A DNA stretch of 64,000 nt from Microbacterium testaceum (GTDB taxonomy: Bacteria > Actinomycetota > Actinomycetes > Actinomycetales > Microbacteriaceae): positions 248,001 through 312,000 of the forward strand of contig NZ_JAJGNJ010000002.1 in the NCBI RefSeq assembly GCF_020781835.1, given 5' to 3'. Position 1 is the stretch's first letter. Every line of letters starts with the position of its first letter. Made by a program: the position numbers and the translations under genes. This document shows, in pieces, positions 53,179 to 61,127 of the stretch. The notes under the pieces were generated by a model that searched no databases, was not told where the DNA came from, and saw only the letters and a list, made by a program, of their open reading frames with translations.

Positions 53179-53799
53179 ATGCCGGACACCACGCGACTCA
53201 CCCCGCTCGCGGTCATGCTTCTGGCGACCCTGCGCGAGGGCGACATGCACCCGTACGAGCTGCTGCGGCTGCTCCGCGATCGGCGCGACGACCGACTCGT
53301 CCCGCTGCAGAAGGGCACGACCTACCACACGATCGGTCGTCTCGAGCGGGAGGGACTGATCGCCGAGGTCGGTGTCGATCGCGAGGGCAATCGCCCCGAG
53401 CGCACCACCTACACGCTCCTCGACGCGGGGCGGAAGGCCGTGGAGGCCTGGGTGCGCGCAGAGCTGCCGCAGATCGACCGGCCCGGCGACTTCCGCGTCG
53501 CGCTCTCCGAAGCGCACAACCTCGACCGCGACGACGTCGTCGCGCTCCTCGACCGGCGACGGGAACTCCTCATCGCCTCCCGCGACGAGCACCGCGCCGG
53601 GCTGTCCCGCGCCCGTGACCGAGCGGTTCCCCGCCAGTACATGATCGAGGTCGAGCGGCAGGCCGCTCTCCTCGACGCCGAACTCGCCTGGCAGGACTCC
53701 CTGCGCCACGGCCTGGTCGATGGCACCCTGCTCTGGGGCGTCGACGGCCACCCCCACCACCTCGAAGCATTCCGCGTCTCGAAGGAGACCCTCGCGTGA
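53179..53799 (+). CDS. PadR-family transcriptional regulator
   Basis: A 206-residue PadR protein. The N-terminal winged HTH (LAVMLLATLREGDMHPYELL, KGTTYHTIGRLEREGLIAEV) is followed by a C-terminal helical dimer domain (VRAELPQIDRP onward) of the Vir_act_alpha_C type. GGAGGG lies just before the ATG. The stop overlaps the efflux gene by four bases (GTGA). A palindrome on its -10 box supports autoregulation. It probably senses the toxic compound exported by the next gene. Confidence 0.87.
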   Translation: MPDTTRLTPLAVMLLATLREGDMHPYELLRLLRDRRDDRLVPLQKGTTYHTIGRLEREGLIAEVGVDREGNRPERTTYTLLDAGRKAVEAWVRAELPQIDRPGDFRVALSEAHNLDRDDVVALLDRRRELLIASRDEHRAGLSRARDRAVPRQYMIEVERQAALLDAELAWQDSLRHGLVDGTLLWGVDGHPHHLEAFRVSKETLA

Positions 53800-55349
53800 C
53801 CGATTCCCGCGCCGCATCCGTGGCATCCGCTCCGCCCGAACGCAACCCGTGGCCCGCGCTCTGGGCGCTGGTCATCGGCTTCTTCATGATCCTCGTCGAT
53901 ACGACGATCGTCTCGGTGGCCAACCCCGCCATCAAGGCGGCTCTGGACCCGTCGACGAACAACCTCGACAACGTCGTGTGGGTCACCAGCGCCTACCTGC
54001 TGACGTACGCGGTGCCCCTGCTGGTCACCGGGCGTCTCGGTGATCGATTCGGCCCGAAGAACATCTATCTCGTCGGTCTGGCCATCTTCACGATCGCATC
54101 GCTCGCCTGCGGTCTCGCGACCTCGCTCGAGATGCTGATCGTCGCGCGGGCCGTCCAGGGACTCGGTGCAGCGCTCATGACGCCGCAGACCATGGCCGTC
54201 ATCACGCGTACGTTCCCGCCCCAGCGCCGCGGCGCGGCCATGGGGCTGTGGGGCGCGACCGCGGGCGTCGCCACGCTCGTCGGACCGCTCGCCGGCGGTC
54301 TGCTCGTCGACGGCCTGGGTTGGGAATGGATCTTCTTCATCAACATCCCGGTCGGCGTCATCGGCTTCATCGCCGCGCTCGTGCTCGTGCCGCAGCTGCC
54401 GAAGTCGACCCACAAGTTCGACCTGCTCGGCGTCGCGCTGAGCGCCGTCGGTCTGTTCCTCATCGTGTTCGGGTTGCAGGAGGGCGAGCACTTCGACTGG
54501 GCGGCGTGGATCTGGGCGATGGTCGTCGCCGGTGTCGTCGTCATGGCGCTCTTCGTGTGGACGCAGGCCCGCACCAAGAGCGAACCGCTCGTGCCGCTGG
54601 ACCTGTTCCGCGACCGGAACTTCTCGGTCGCCAACCTCGCGATCGCGGCGGTCGGCTTCACCGTGACGAGCATGGCCCTCCCGCAGATGTTCTACCTGCA
54701 GCTCGCCCGCGGACTGACGCCGACCGAGTCGGCGCTGCTGCTCATCCCGCTCGCGATCCTCTCCGGCGCGCTGGCGCCGTCGGCGGGCAAGCTCCTGGAC
54801 CGCACCGACCCGCGCTTCCTGCTCGTCCCGGGTCTCCTGCTGGTCGGCGGTTCGCTCGTGCTGTACGCCGCGCTCATCTTCGCCGATGCTGCGGTCTGGG
54901 CCTTCCTGATCCCTTCGGCTCTGATGGGTATCGGAAACGCGGGCATGTGGGGACCGCTCGCCACCACCGCGACGCGCAACCTGCCTCCCCGCCAGGCCGG
55001 AGCCGGCGCGGGTATCTACAACACCACGCGCACCGTCGGATCCGTGATCGGCTCGGCATCCATCGCCGCGTTCATGCAGGCGCGTCTCGAGGCAAACCTG
55101 CCCGGGGCGGGGGATGCCACGGAGAGCTTCGGCTCCGGGTCCCTTCCTCCCCAGGTCGTCGAGGGCTTCGCCACCGCCATGGGGCAGGCGCTGCTCCTGC
55201 CGATCGGCGTGATCTTCCTCGGGCTGATCGCGGTGCTGTTCATGCGGCGCCCGTCGGTCATCCGGCCCCACGGCGCCCCGCGGGATGCCACGCCGGCGGC
55301 TCAGCCGGCGCCGTCGGCCCAGGGCGCCCCGGCGTCCGCCGGGGAGTAG
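53796..55349 (+). CDS. DHA2-family MFS multidrug efflux transporter
   Basis: A 517-residue drug:H+ antiporter with 14 predicted helices. Motif A (GRLGDRFGPKN, after helix 2) and motif C-like GVATLVGPLAGGLL are present, along with the N-terminal FFMILVDTTIVSVANPAI of the EmrB/QacA group. It exports hydrophobic toxins using the proton gradient. Its GTG overlaps the padR stop, so repressor and pump are made together. The tail after residue 490 is Ala/Pro-rich and probably disordered. Confidence 0.88.
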   Translation: MTDSRAASVASAPPERNPWPALWALVIGFFMILVDTTIVSVANPAIKAALDPSTNNLDNVVWVTSAYLLTYAVPLLVTGRLGDRFGPKNIYLVGLAIFTIASLACGLATSLEMLIVARAVQGLGAALMTPQTMAVITRTFPPQRRGAAMGLWGATAGVATLVGPLAGGLLVDGLGWEWIFFINIPVGVIGFIAALVLVPQLPKSTHKFDLLGVALSAVGLFLIVFGLQEGEHFDWAAWIWAMVVAGVVVMALFVWTQARTKSEPLVPLDLFRDRNFSVANLAIAAVGFTVTSMALPQMFYLQLARGLTPTESALLLIPLAILSGALAPSAGKLLDRTDPRFLLVPGLLLVGGSLVLYAALIFADAAVWAFLIPSALMGIGNAGMWGPLATTATRNLPPRQAGAGAGIYNTTRTVGSVIGSASIAAFMQARLEANLPGAGDATESFGSGSLPPQVVEGFATAMGQALLLPIGVIFLGLIAVLFMRRPSVIRPHGAPRDATPAAQPAPSAQGAPASAGE

Positions 55350-55397
55350 CCCCGCGCCACGGCCTCCCGAATCGCCGGGACGTCATCGCGCTGACAT

Positions 55398-55450
55398 CTC
55401 CCCGCGGGCCGCGAGGGCTTCGTCGGCGCGACGAAGTCTCCTTGGGGGAG
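55398..55450. terminator. Bidirectional terminator between convergent genes
   Basis: The inner stem CTTCGTCG (55418-55425) with CGACGAAG (55429-55436) has a 3-base loop; an outer pair CTCCCC (55398-55403) with GGGGAG (55445-55450) encloses it. It lies between the stops of the DHA2 gene and purD. Confidence 0.5.
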
Positions 55451-55472
55451 CGGCCGCGGATGAGGGAGTGCG

Positions 55473-56744
55473 TCAGTGCTCGACGACGCGCGCCGCGATG
55501 TCGGTGCGATGCTGACCGCCCTCGAGGCCGATGCGGCCGAGGGCCTCGTACGCGGCGGAGCGCGCTTCGCGGAACGTCGTGCCGAGGGCGACGACGTTGA
55601 GCACGCGGCCGCCGGTGGCGTGGAGGTCTCCGCCGCGCAGCATCGTCGCGGCGTGCGCGAGGTGCACCCCGTCCACCTCTTCGGCGTCGTCGAGACCGGT
55701 GAGCGGACGACCGGTGATCGGCGCCTCGGGGTAGCCCTCGCTCGCCAGCACCACCGTGACGGCGGTCGCCTCGGCGAACGCGGGACGCGGCTGATCCTCC
55801 AGCGTGCCGGACGCCGCTGCCATGAGCAGTGTCGACAGGGGGTCGACGAGGCGCGGCAGCACGACCTGCGTCTCGGGGTCGCCGAAGCGGGCGTTGAACT
55901 CGATGACCTTCACCCCCGACTCGGTGAGGATGAGTCCGGCGTACAGCAGTCCGATGAACGGGGTGCCCTCGGCATCCATCTGCCGGATCACCGGCTCGGC
56001 GATCTCGCGGGTGACCTGGTCGACGAACTCGTCCTCGCCGCCGAACCGCTCGGCGAGCCAGGGCAGCGGCGAGTACGCGCCCATGCCGCCGGTGTTCGGG
56101 CCCTCGTCGCCGTCGCGCAGGCGCTTGAAATCCTGGGCGGGGCTGAGGGGCAGCACGTGGTCGCCGTCGCTGAGGAAGAACAGCGACACCTCGGGCCCGG
56201 CGAGGAACTCCTCGATCAACACGGGCCCCGTCGGCAGGTAGGCCTCGGCGTGGGCGAGTGCCGCGGCGCGGTCCGTCGTCACGATCACGCCCTTGCCCGC
56301 GGCCAGCCCGTCGGCCTTGACGACGTGCGGGGCGCCCAGCTCGTCGAGCGCCGCCTCGACGCCGGCGAGGTCGTGCGCGCGCACCGCTCGGCCGGTCGGC
56401 ACGCCCGCGGCATCCATGATGCGCTTCGCGTACGTCTTCGACCCCTCGAGCTGGGCCGCAGCCTTGCCCGGACCGAACACGGGGATGCCGCGCTCGCGCA
56501 GCGCGTCGGCGACTCCGGCGACGAGCGGGGCCTCGGGCCCGATCACGACGAGGTCGATCGACTGGGTCTGCGCGAACTCCGTGACGGCGGCGGGGTCGTC
56601 GGCGACGAGGTCGACGACGTGGGCGTCGCGGGCGATGCCGGCGTTGCCCGGGGCGGCGTAGATCGCGTGCGAGACCTCCTCGGAGCGCAGGGCGAGGATG
56701 ATGGCGTGCTCGCGCGCGCCCGAACCGAGGACCAGGATTCTCAC
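55473..56744 (-). CDS. purD: Phosphoribosylamine-glycine ligase
   Basis: A 423-residue GARS, step 2 of IMP synthesis. It starts RILVLGSGAREHAI, then PGNAGIARDA; the ATP-grasp region has VVKADGLAAGKGVIV, GGMGAYSPLPW and the metal-binding EFNARFGDPETQ. Length is typical. The GTG at 56744 is used. It is convergent with the DHA2 gene and divergent from the sterol-carrier-like gene across a palindromic spacer. Confidence 0.94.
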   Translation of the reverse strand: MRILVLGSGAREHAIILALRSEEVSHAIYAAPGNAGIARDAHVVDLVADDPAAVTEFAQTQSIDLVVIGPEAPLVAGVADALRERGIPVFGPGKAAAQLEGSKTYAKRIMDAAGVPTGRAVRAHDLAGVEAALDELGAPHVVKADGLAAGKGVIVTTDRAAALAHAEAYLPTGPVLIEEFLAGPEVSLFFLSDGDHVLPLSPAQDFKRLRDGDEGPNTGGMGAYSPLPWLAERFGGEDEFVDQVTREIAEPVIRQMDAEGTPFIGLLYAGLILTESGVKVIEFNARFGDPETQVVLPRLVDPLSTLLMAAASGTLEDQPRPAFAEATAVTVVLASEGYPEAPITGRPLTGLDDAEEVDGVHLAHAATMLRGGDLHATGGRVLNVVALGTTFREARSAAYEALGRIGLEGGQHRTDIAARVVEH

Positions 56745-56792
56745 GCCGCCAGCCTATCGAGCGGTCCGGACACACCCCGCTGCCCGTCGAGC

Positions 56793-56840
56793 GTCCAAGA
56801 CACGCCGCAGGGTGAGCGTCCCCAGCGGCGTGTCTTGGAC
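56793..56840. repeat. Perfect 16-base inverted repeat between divergent genes
   Basis: GTCCAAGACACGCCGC (56793-56808) and GCGGCGTGTCTTGGAC (56825-56840) form a perfect stem over a 16-base loop. A diverged half-copy (GTCCGGACACACCCCGC) lies at 56765-56781. The element sits between purD and the sterol-carrier-like gene, in front of both starts. It is either a dispersed palindromic repeat or a regulator site. Confidence 0.5.
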
Positions 56841-56886
56841 ACTCGAGCAGCGCGTTCGGATCAGAGCACGCGGGTACCGTGGACGC

Positions 56887-57243
56887 ATGCCTCCCCGCCG
56901 CATCGACACCGGAGACGGCCGCGCGGCGCTCGCCGCCGTCGCCGCGGGCGACGCGCCCCGCACGGCCACCGCGACCGCGGTGCGCTACCTGCTGCAGCTA
57001 CTGGTCGAGAAGGCTCCGGGCAACTCCGTCGAGATGCGCGTTCCGCCCTTCGGCGCCGTCCAGGTGATCGAGGGGCCGCGGCACACCCGCGGCACTCCGC
57101 CGAACGTCGTCGAGACCGACGCCGCGACCTGGATCGCGGTGGCCACGGGAGCCGAGAGCTGGGCGGATGCCGCTCACGCCGGGCGCATCGTCGCCTCCGG
57201 GGTGCGCGCCGACCTCAGCGCACTCCTGCCCTTGCGGCCGTAG
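56887..57243 (+). CDS. Sterol carrier-like protein
   Basis: A 118-residue protein resembling actinobacterial sterol-carrier-family proteins (MPPRRIDTGDGRAALAAVAA ... SVEMRVPPFGAVQVIEGPRH ... TPPNVVETDAATWIAVATG). These bind lipid-like ligands in other contexts, but the bacterial role is undefined. It lacks a signal peptide. The ATG lies about 14 bases after a TACCGT sequence, so a very short or leaderless mRNA is possible; no clear ribosome site is seen. It is divergent from purD. Confidence 0.7.
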   Translation: MPPRRIDTGDGRAALAAVAAGDAPRTATATAVRYLLQLLVEKAPGNSVEMRVPPFGAVQVIEGPRHTRGTPPNVVETDAATWIAVATGAESWADAAHAGRIVASGVRADLSALLPLRP

Positions 57244-57371
57244 GCCGCTCGCGTCCCCGCCTCACGCCGTCCCCGCCCGGCCGCCTCCTGACACTCGCGC
57301 GCTGCGGCCGTTGGTCTCGACGTCGCGGAATCACCGACCCGCGGATGCCGCGACGGTGGGACAATGTGATC

Positions 57372-58124
57372 ATGGCTGAGCAGCCCGTCCCCGAACGCAA
57401 GCCCCTCGTGCACGAGGAGATCGTGACGTTGCGCGTGCGACGTGCGCCCAAGTACGGCGTGTTCCTGGCCGCGGGGGCTGTGCTCGGCATCCTGGCGGCG
57501 CTCATCCTGACCTTCGCGATCGACGGTTCCGAGGTCAGCCCGTACACGCAGGTCGTGTACTCCGAGCTGCAGGTCTTCGGATTCACCGCCCTCATCTGCG
57601 TCGTCGTCGGGGCGACGCTCGGCGCGATCGCCGCGCTCGTCTTCGACCGCGTGGGGGGACGCCGCGTGAAGGACGTGGCGGTCGACCACGAGCGTTACCG
57701 GTACTTACCGCCAGCCGCGGCCTCCCGCCGTGGCGTCCGGCTAGGCCAGCTCGGCGATGATCGGATGGATCGCCGTGTCGAACGCGACGACGTCGCTGCG
57801 CAGGCCGTCGGTCACCGCGACCGTGAGCGATCCGATCCACCACACCCCGCGCTGCGCGAGCGGCAGAACCTGGACGTTCAGTTCGAACGAGTGCGCGCGT
57901 CGGCCTACGCGCCGTTCGTGCTCGGCGATCGCGCTGGCGTACGCGCGGTAGGACACACCGGGGCGCGAGGCGCCCTCGGCGTTGTACCGCGCGTGCGCGT
58001 GCCGGGCGAAGGCGAGCGCGTCCGACGCATGCGGGGTGATCGCCTCCCGCAGGGCCTCCGCCCGCCCGACGGGCAGGGCGAGCAGGTCGTCGAAGCCGTC
58101 GACCAGCTCGAGCGGCACCGGTGA
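57372..58124 (+). CDS. Small two-helix membrane protein, 3' end doubtful
   Basis: Residues 1-105 look genuine: a polar start (MAEQPVPERKPLVHEEIVTL), two membrane helices (YGVFLAAGAVLGILAALILT and FGFTALICVVVGATLGAIAA), and a short basic tail (FDRVGGRRVKDV). The open frame then continues to 58124, antisense to the gene at 57741-58352, where it reads as arginine-rich, non-protein-like sequence. A TAG one base out of frame at 57742-57744 would end the gene exactly against the opposing stop (CTAG). A one-base indel after about 57670, real or a sequencing error, is likely. No function can be given. Confidence 0.5.
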   Translation: MAEQPVPERKPLVHEEIVTLRVRRAPKYGVFLAAGAVLGILAALILTFAIDGSEVSPYTQVVYSELQVFGFTALICVVVGATLGAIAALVFDRVGGRRVKDVAVDHERYRYLPPAAASRRGVRLGQLGDDRMDRRVERDDVAAQAVGHRDRERSDPPHPALRERQNLDVQFERVRASAYAPFVLGDRAGVRAVGHTGARGALGVVPRVRVPGEGERVRRMRGDRLPQGLRPPDGQGEQVVEAVDQLERHR

Positions 58125-58352
58125 GGGGTGGGCGAGGGGCTCGACGCTCATCGCCCAGAACTCGCGCCATTCGCGTTCGAGCAGTGCCTGTCGATCGTCG
58201 GGGCGCGGGGCGCCGTCGTACCCGGCAACCCGACGGAGCGCGGGCAGTTCGTCGGGCGCCCGGATGCCGCACACCTGGCGCAGATAGAGCGCGACCAGCA
58301 CGGGCATCGCCGCGTCCTCGCGGATCACCCACTCCGGTTGGCCGGCCATCAT
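57741..58352 (-). CDS. Conserved-looking protein of unknown function
   Basis: A 203-residue protein with no recognised domain (MMAGQPEWVIREDAAMPVLV ... FELNVQVLPLAQRGVWWIGS ... AFDTAIHPIIAELA). It is mixed alpha/beta, without a signal or membrane segment; the last third alternates beta strands. No ribosome site is present, but a TACAAT -10-like hexamer lies eight bases before the ATG on the minus strand (58359-58364), suggesting leaderless transcription. It converges on the small membrane-protein gene and is divergent from purM. Confidence 0.7.
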   Translation of the reverse strand: MMAGQPEWVIREDAAMPVLVALYLRQVCGIRAPDELPALRRVAGYDGAPRPDDRQALLEREWREFWAMSVEPLAHPSPVPLELVDGFDDLLALPVGRAEALREAITPHASDALAFARHAHARYNAEGASRPGVSYRAYASAIAEHERRVGRRAHSFELNVQVLPLAQRGVWWIGSLTVAVTDGLRSDVVAFDTAIHPIIAELA

Positions 58353-58502
58353 GGCGCAATTGTAGAGAGGGGACGCGCCCCGGAGGGCGGGGGTTGCCCC
58401 ACCGCGGGCGGAGGACGTCCGGCGACGGGAGGGCGTCACATCGACGGCCGGCGCTCGATGCGGCGGCCGCCGTCTCCGCCGTTGCGCAGGTAGTCTGTTC
58501 CG

Positions 58503-59645
58503 GTGGCCTCTGCTCCCCACGAAAACCCCTACTCCGCCGCCGGCGTCGACACCGCCGCGGGTGATCTCGCCGTCGAACTGATGAAGTCGGCCGTGAAGCG
58601 TACGCACGGACCCGAGGTGCTCGGGGGAGTGGGTGGCTTCGCGGGCCTCTTCGACGCCTCCGCGCTGCGCGACTACACGCGCCCGCTGCTGGCGACCAGC
58701 ACCGACGGCGTCGGGACGAAGGTCGCGATCGCGCAGGCCATCGACAAGCACGACACGATCGGCGAAGACCTCGTCGGCATGGTCGTCGACGACATCGTCG
58801 TCGTGGGTGCGCGGCCGCTGTTCATGACCGACTACATCGCGTGCGGCAAGGTCGTGCCCGAGCGCATCGCCGACATCGTCGGGGGCATCGCGCGCGGCTG
58901 CGCCGCGACCGGCACGGCGCTCGTCGGCGGCGAGACCGCCGAGCACCCCGGCCTGCTCGGCGTCGACGACTACGACGTCGCGGGCGCGGCGACCGGCGTG
59001 GTCGAGGCCGATCGTGTGCTCGGCGCCGAGCGTGTGCGCGGCGGCGACGTGGTGCTGGCGCTGGCCTCCAGCGGCCTCCACTCCAACGGGTACTCGCTCG
59101 TCCGGCACATCGTGGCGGGACGCGGCATCACCTACGGCGCGGCATCGGCAGAGCTCGGCGACACGTGGGGCGAGGCGCTCCTCGAGCCCACGCGGCTGTA
59201 CACCTCTCCGCTGCTGCGCCTGCTCGGCGATGCGGCCGTGGGAGCCGGCATCCACTCGCTCAGCCACGTCACCGGCGGTGGCATCGCGGCGAACCTCGCC
59301 CGGGTGCTGCCGCAGGACACCTGGGTCGACATCGACAGGTCGACGTGGAGCCCCTCGCCGGTCTTCCGCGTGCTGGCCGACATGGGCGGCCTCGAGCTCA
59401 CGGCGACCGAAGGCACCTGGAACCTCGGCATCGGCTTCCTCGCCGTCGTCGCGCCCGAGGTCGCGGATGCCGCGGTCGCGGCGCTGCGGGCCGACGGCAT
59501 CCACACCTGGCAGGCCGGTGTGGTGCGCGACGACGCGCGCCCCGAGGGAGAGTTCGAACACGGCGCGAAGGGCGTCGACGGGGGCGCGGTGCGTTTGGTC
59601 GGCACCTACGCGGATGCCGGGACCCCGGCGAACGGAGCGAAGTAA
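58503..59645 (+). CDS. purM: Phosphoribosylformylglycinamidine cyclo-ligase
   Basis: A 380-residue AIR synthase, step 5 of IMP synthesis. Motifs are YSAAGVDTAAGD at the start, STDGVGTKVAIA, MVVDDIVVVGARPLFMTDY, GGETAEHPG and SSGLHSNGYSLVR. The C-terminal extension after residue 355 (DGGAVRLVGTYADAG) is typical of actinobacteria. The GTG at 58503 lies about seven bases after a TAGTCT -10-like hexamer, so the mRNA may be leaderless. The next gene, purF, starts six bases after its stop; the two form an operon. Confidence 0.93.
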   Translation: MASAPHENPYSAAGVDTAAGDLAVELMKSAVKRTHGPEVLGGVGGFAGLFDASALRDYTRPLLATSTDGVGTKVAIAQAIDKHDTIGEDLVGMVVDDIVVVGARPLFMTDYIACGKVVPERIADIVGGIARGCAATGTALVGGETAEHPGLLGVDDYDVAGAATGVVEADRVLGAERVRGGDVVLALASSGLHSNGYSLVRHIVAGRGITYGAASAELGDTWGEALLEPTRLYTSPLLRLLGDAAVGAGIHSLSHVTGGGIAANLARVLPQDTWVDIDRSTWSPSPVFRVLADMGGLELTATEGTWNLGIGFLAVVAPEVADAAVAALRADGIHTWQAGVVRDDARPEGEFEHGAKGVDGGAVRLVGTYADAGTPANGAK

Positions 59646-59651
59646 GCCTTC

Positions 59652-61127
59652 ATGTGCGGCATCGTCGGCATGGCCGGGCAGGGCCCGGTCAACCAGGAGA
59701 TCTACGACGCGCTCCTGCTCCTCCAGCACCGGGGTCAGGATTCCACGGGCATCGCGACGGCGGAGTCGAGCGGCGTCTTCCACATCCACAAGGCCCGCGG
59801 GCAGGTGCGCGAGGCGTTCCGCACGCGCGACATGCGCGCCCTTCTCGGCGACATCGGCCTGGGCCACGTGCGGTACGCCACGAAGGGCACCGCGTCGAGC
59901 GAGGAGGAGGCGCAGCCGTTCTACGTCAACGCGCCGTACGGCATCGTCCTCGTCCACAACGGCAACCTGACCAACACGCGCGAGCTGACCAGTGAGCTGT
60001 TCCACAAGGACCGCCGACACCTGAACACCAGCTCCGACACCGAGCTGCTGGTGAACATCCTCGGTTCCGAACTGCAGTCCGAGATTTCCGGCCCCGACCT
60101 CGACCCCGCCCAGGTGTTCCGCGCCGTCGCGCGGGTTCACGAGCGCGTCGAGGGCTCCTACGCGACGATCGCCCTCATCGCCGGCTACGGCCTGCTCGCG
60201 TTCCGCGACCCGTTCGGCATCCGTCCCCTGATCCTCGGTCGGCGACCTGCCCTCGAGGTCCCCGGCGGCGACGCGCGCGACGAATGGGTCGTGGCATCCG
60301 AGTCGCTCGTCCTCGAGAACGCCGGCTTCGAGGTGGTCCGCGACGTCGAGCCCGGCGAGGCCGTCTTCGTCACGCTCGACGGCACGTTGCACGCGCAGCA
60401 GTGCGCGAAGAACCCGACTCTCGCGCCCTGTTCGTTCGAGTACGTGTACCTGGCCCGTCCCGACTCGGTGATGAACGGCATCTCGGTGTACGAGGCTCGT
60501 CTGCGCATGGGCGAGCGCCTGGCCGACACGATCGCGAAGTACACCCCGCACGGCTCGATCGACGTCGTCATGCCGATCCCCGACTCCTCACGGCCGGCCG
60601 CGATGCAGGTGGCGCGCAAGCTCGGTATCGAGTACCGGGAGGGCTTCTACAAGAACCGGTACGTCGGTCGGACCTTCATCATGCCGGGGCAGGCGGTGCG
60701 CAAGAAGAGCGTTCGGCAGAAGCTCAACGCGATGTCGACCGAGTTCCAGGGCAAGAACGTCCTCCTCATCGACGACTCGATCGTCCGCGGGACCACGAGC
60801 CGCGAGATCATCCAGATGGCTCGGGATGCCGGTGCCAAGAGCGTCACGTTCGCCTCGGCGGCACCGCCGGTCCGGTACCCGCACGTGTACGGCATCAACA
60901 TGCCGTCGCGGCAGGAACTCGTCGCCCACGGCCGCACGATCCCGCAGATCGCCGAAGAGCTGGGCTGCGACTACCTCGTGTACCAGGAGGTCGACGACCT
61001 CAAGGCCGCGATCATGGAGGGCAGCGACCTGGTCGACCTCGACATGAGCTGCTTCGACGGTCGGTACGTCACCGGCACCGTGTCGGAGGAGTACCTCGCC
61101 TGGGTCGAGGGCAGCCAGGAGTCTTGA
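59652..61127 (+). CDS. purF: Amidophosphoribosyltransferase
   Basis: A 491-residue enzyme for step 1 of IMP synthesis. The N-terminal Cys2 (MCGIVGMAGQG) is the glutaminase nucleophile of the Ntn domain; LLLLQHRGQDSTGIA and GHVRYATKG follow. The PRTase domain has VLLIDDSIVRGTTSREI binding PRPP. The order purM-purF is reversed from the purF-purM order seen in many actinobacteria. It has no propeptide before Cys2. Its stop overlaps a TTG that probably starts the following MFS gene. Confidence 0.94.
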   Translation: MCGIVGMAGQGPVNQEIYDALLLLQHRGQDSTGIATAESSGVFHIHKARGQVREAFRTRDMRALLGDIGLGHVRYATKGTASSEEEAQPFYVNAPYGIVLVHNGNLTNTRELTSELFHKDRRHLNTSSDTELLVNILGSELQSEISGPDLDPAQVFRAVARVHERVEGSYATIALIAGYGLLAFRDPFGIRPLILGRRPALEVPGGDARDEWVVASESLVLENAGFEVVRDVEPGEAVFVTLDGTLHAQQCAKNPTLAPCSFEYVYLARPDSVMNGISVYEARLRMGERLADTIAKYTPHGSIDVVMPIPDSSRPAAMQVARKLGIEYREGFYKNRYVGRTFIMPGQAVRKKSVRQKLNAMSTEFQGKNVLLIDDSIVRGTTSREIIQMARDAGAKSVTFASAAPPVRYPHVYGINMPSRQELVAHGRTIPQIAEELGCDYLVYQEVDDLKAAIMEGSDLVDLDMSCFDGRYVTGTVSEEYLAWVEGSQES

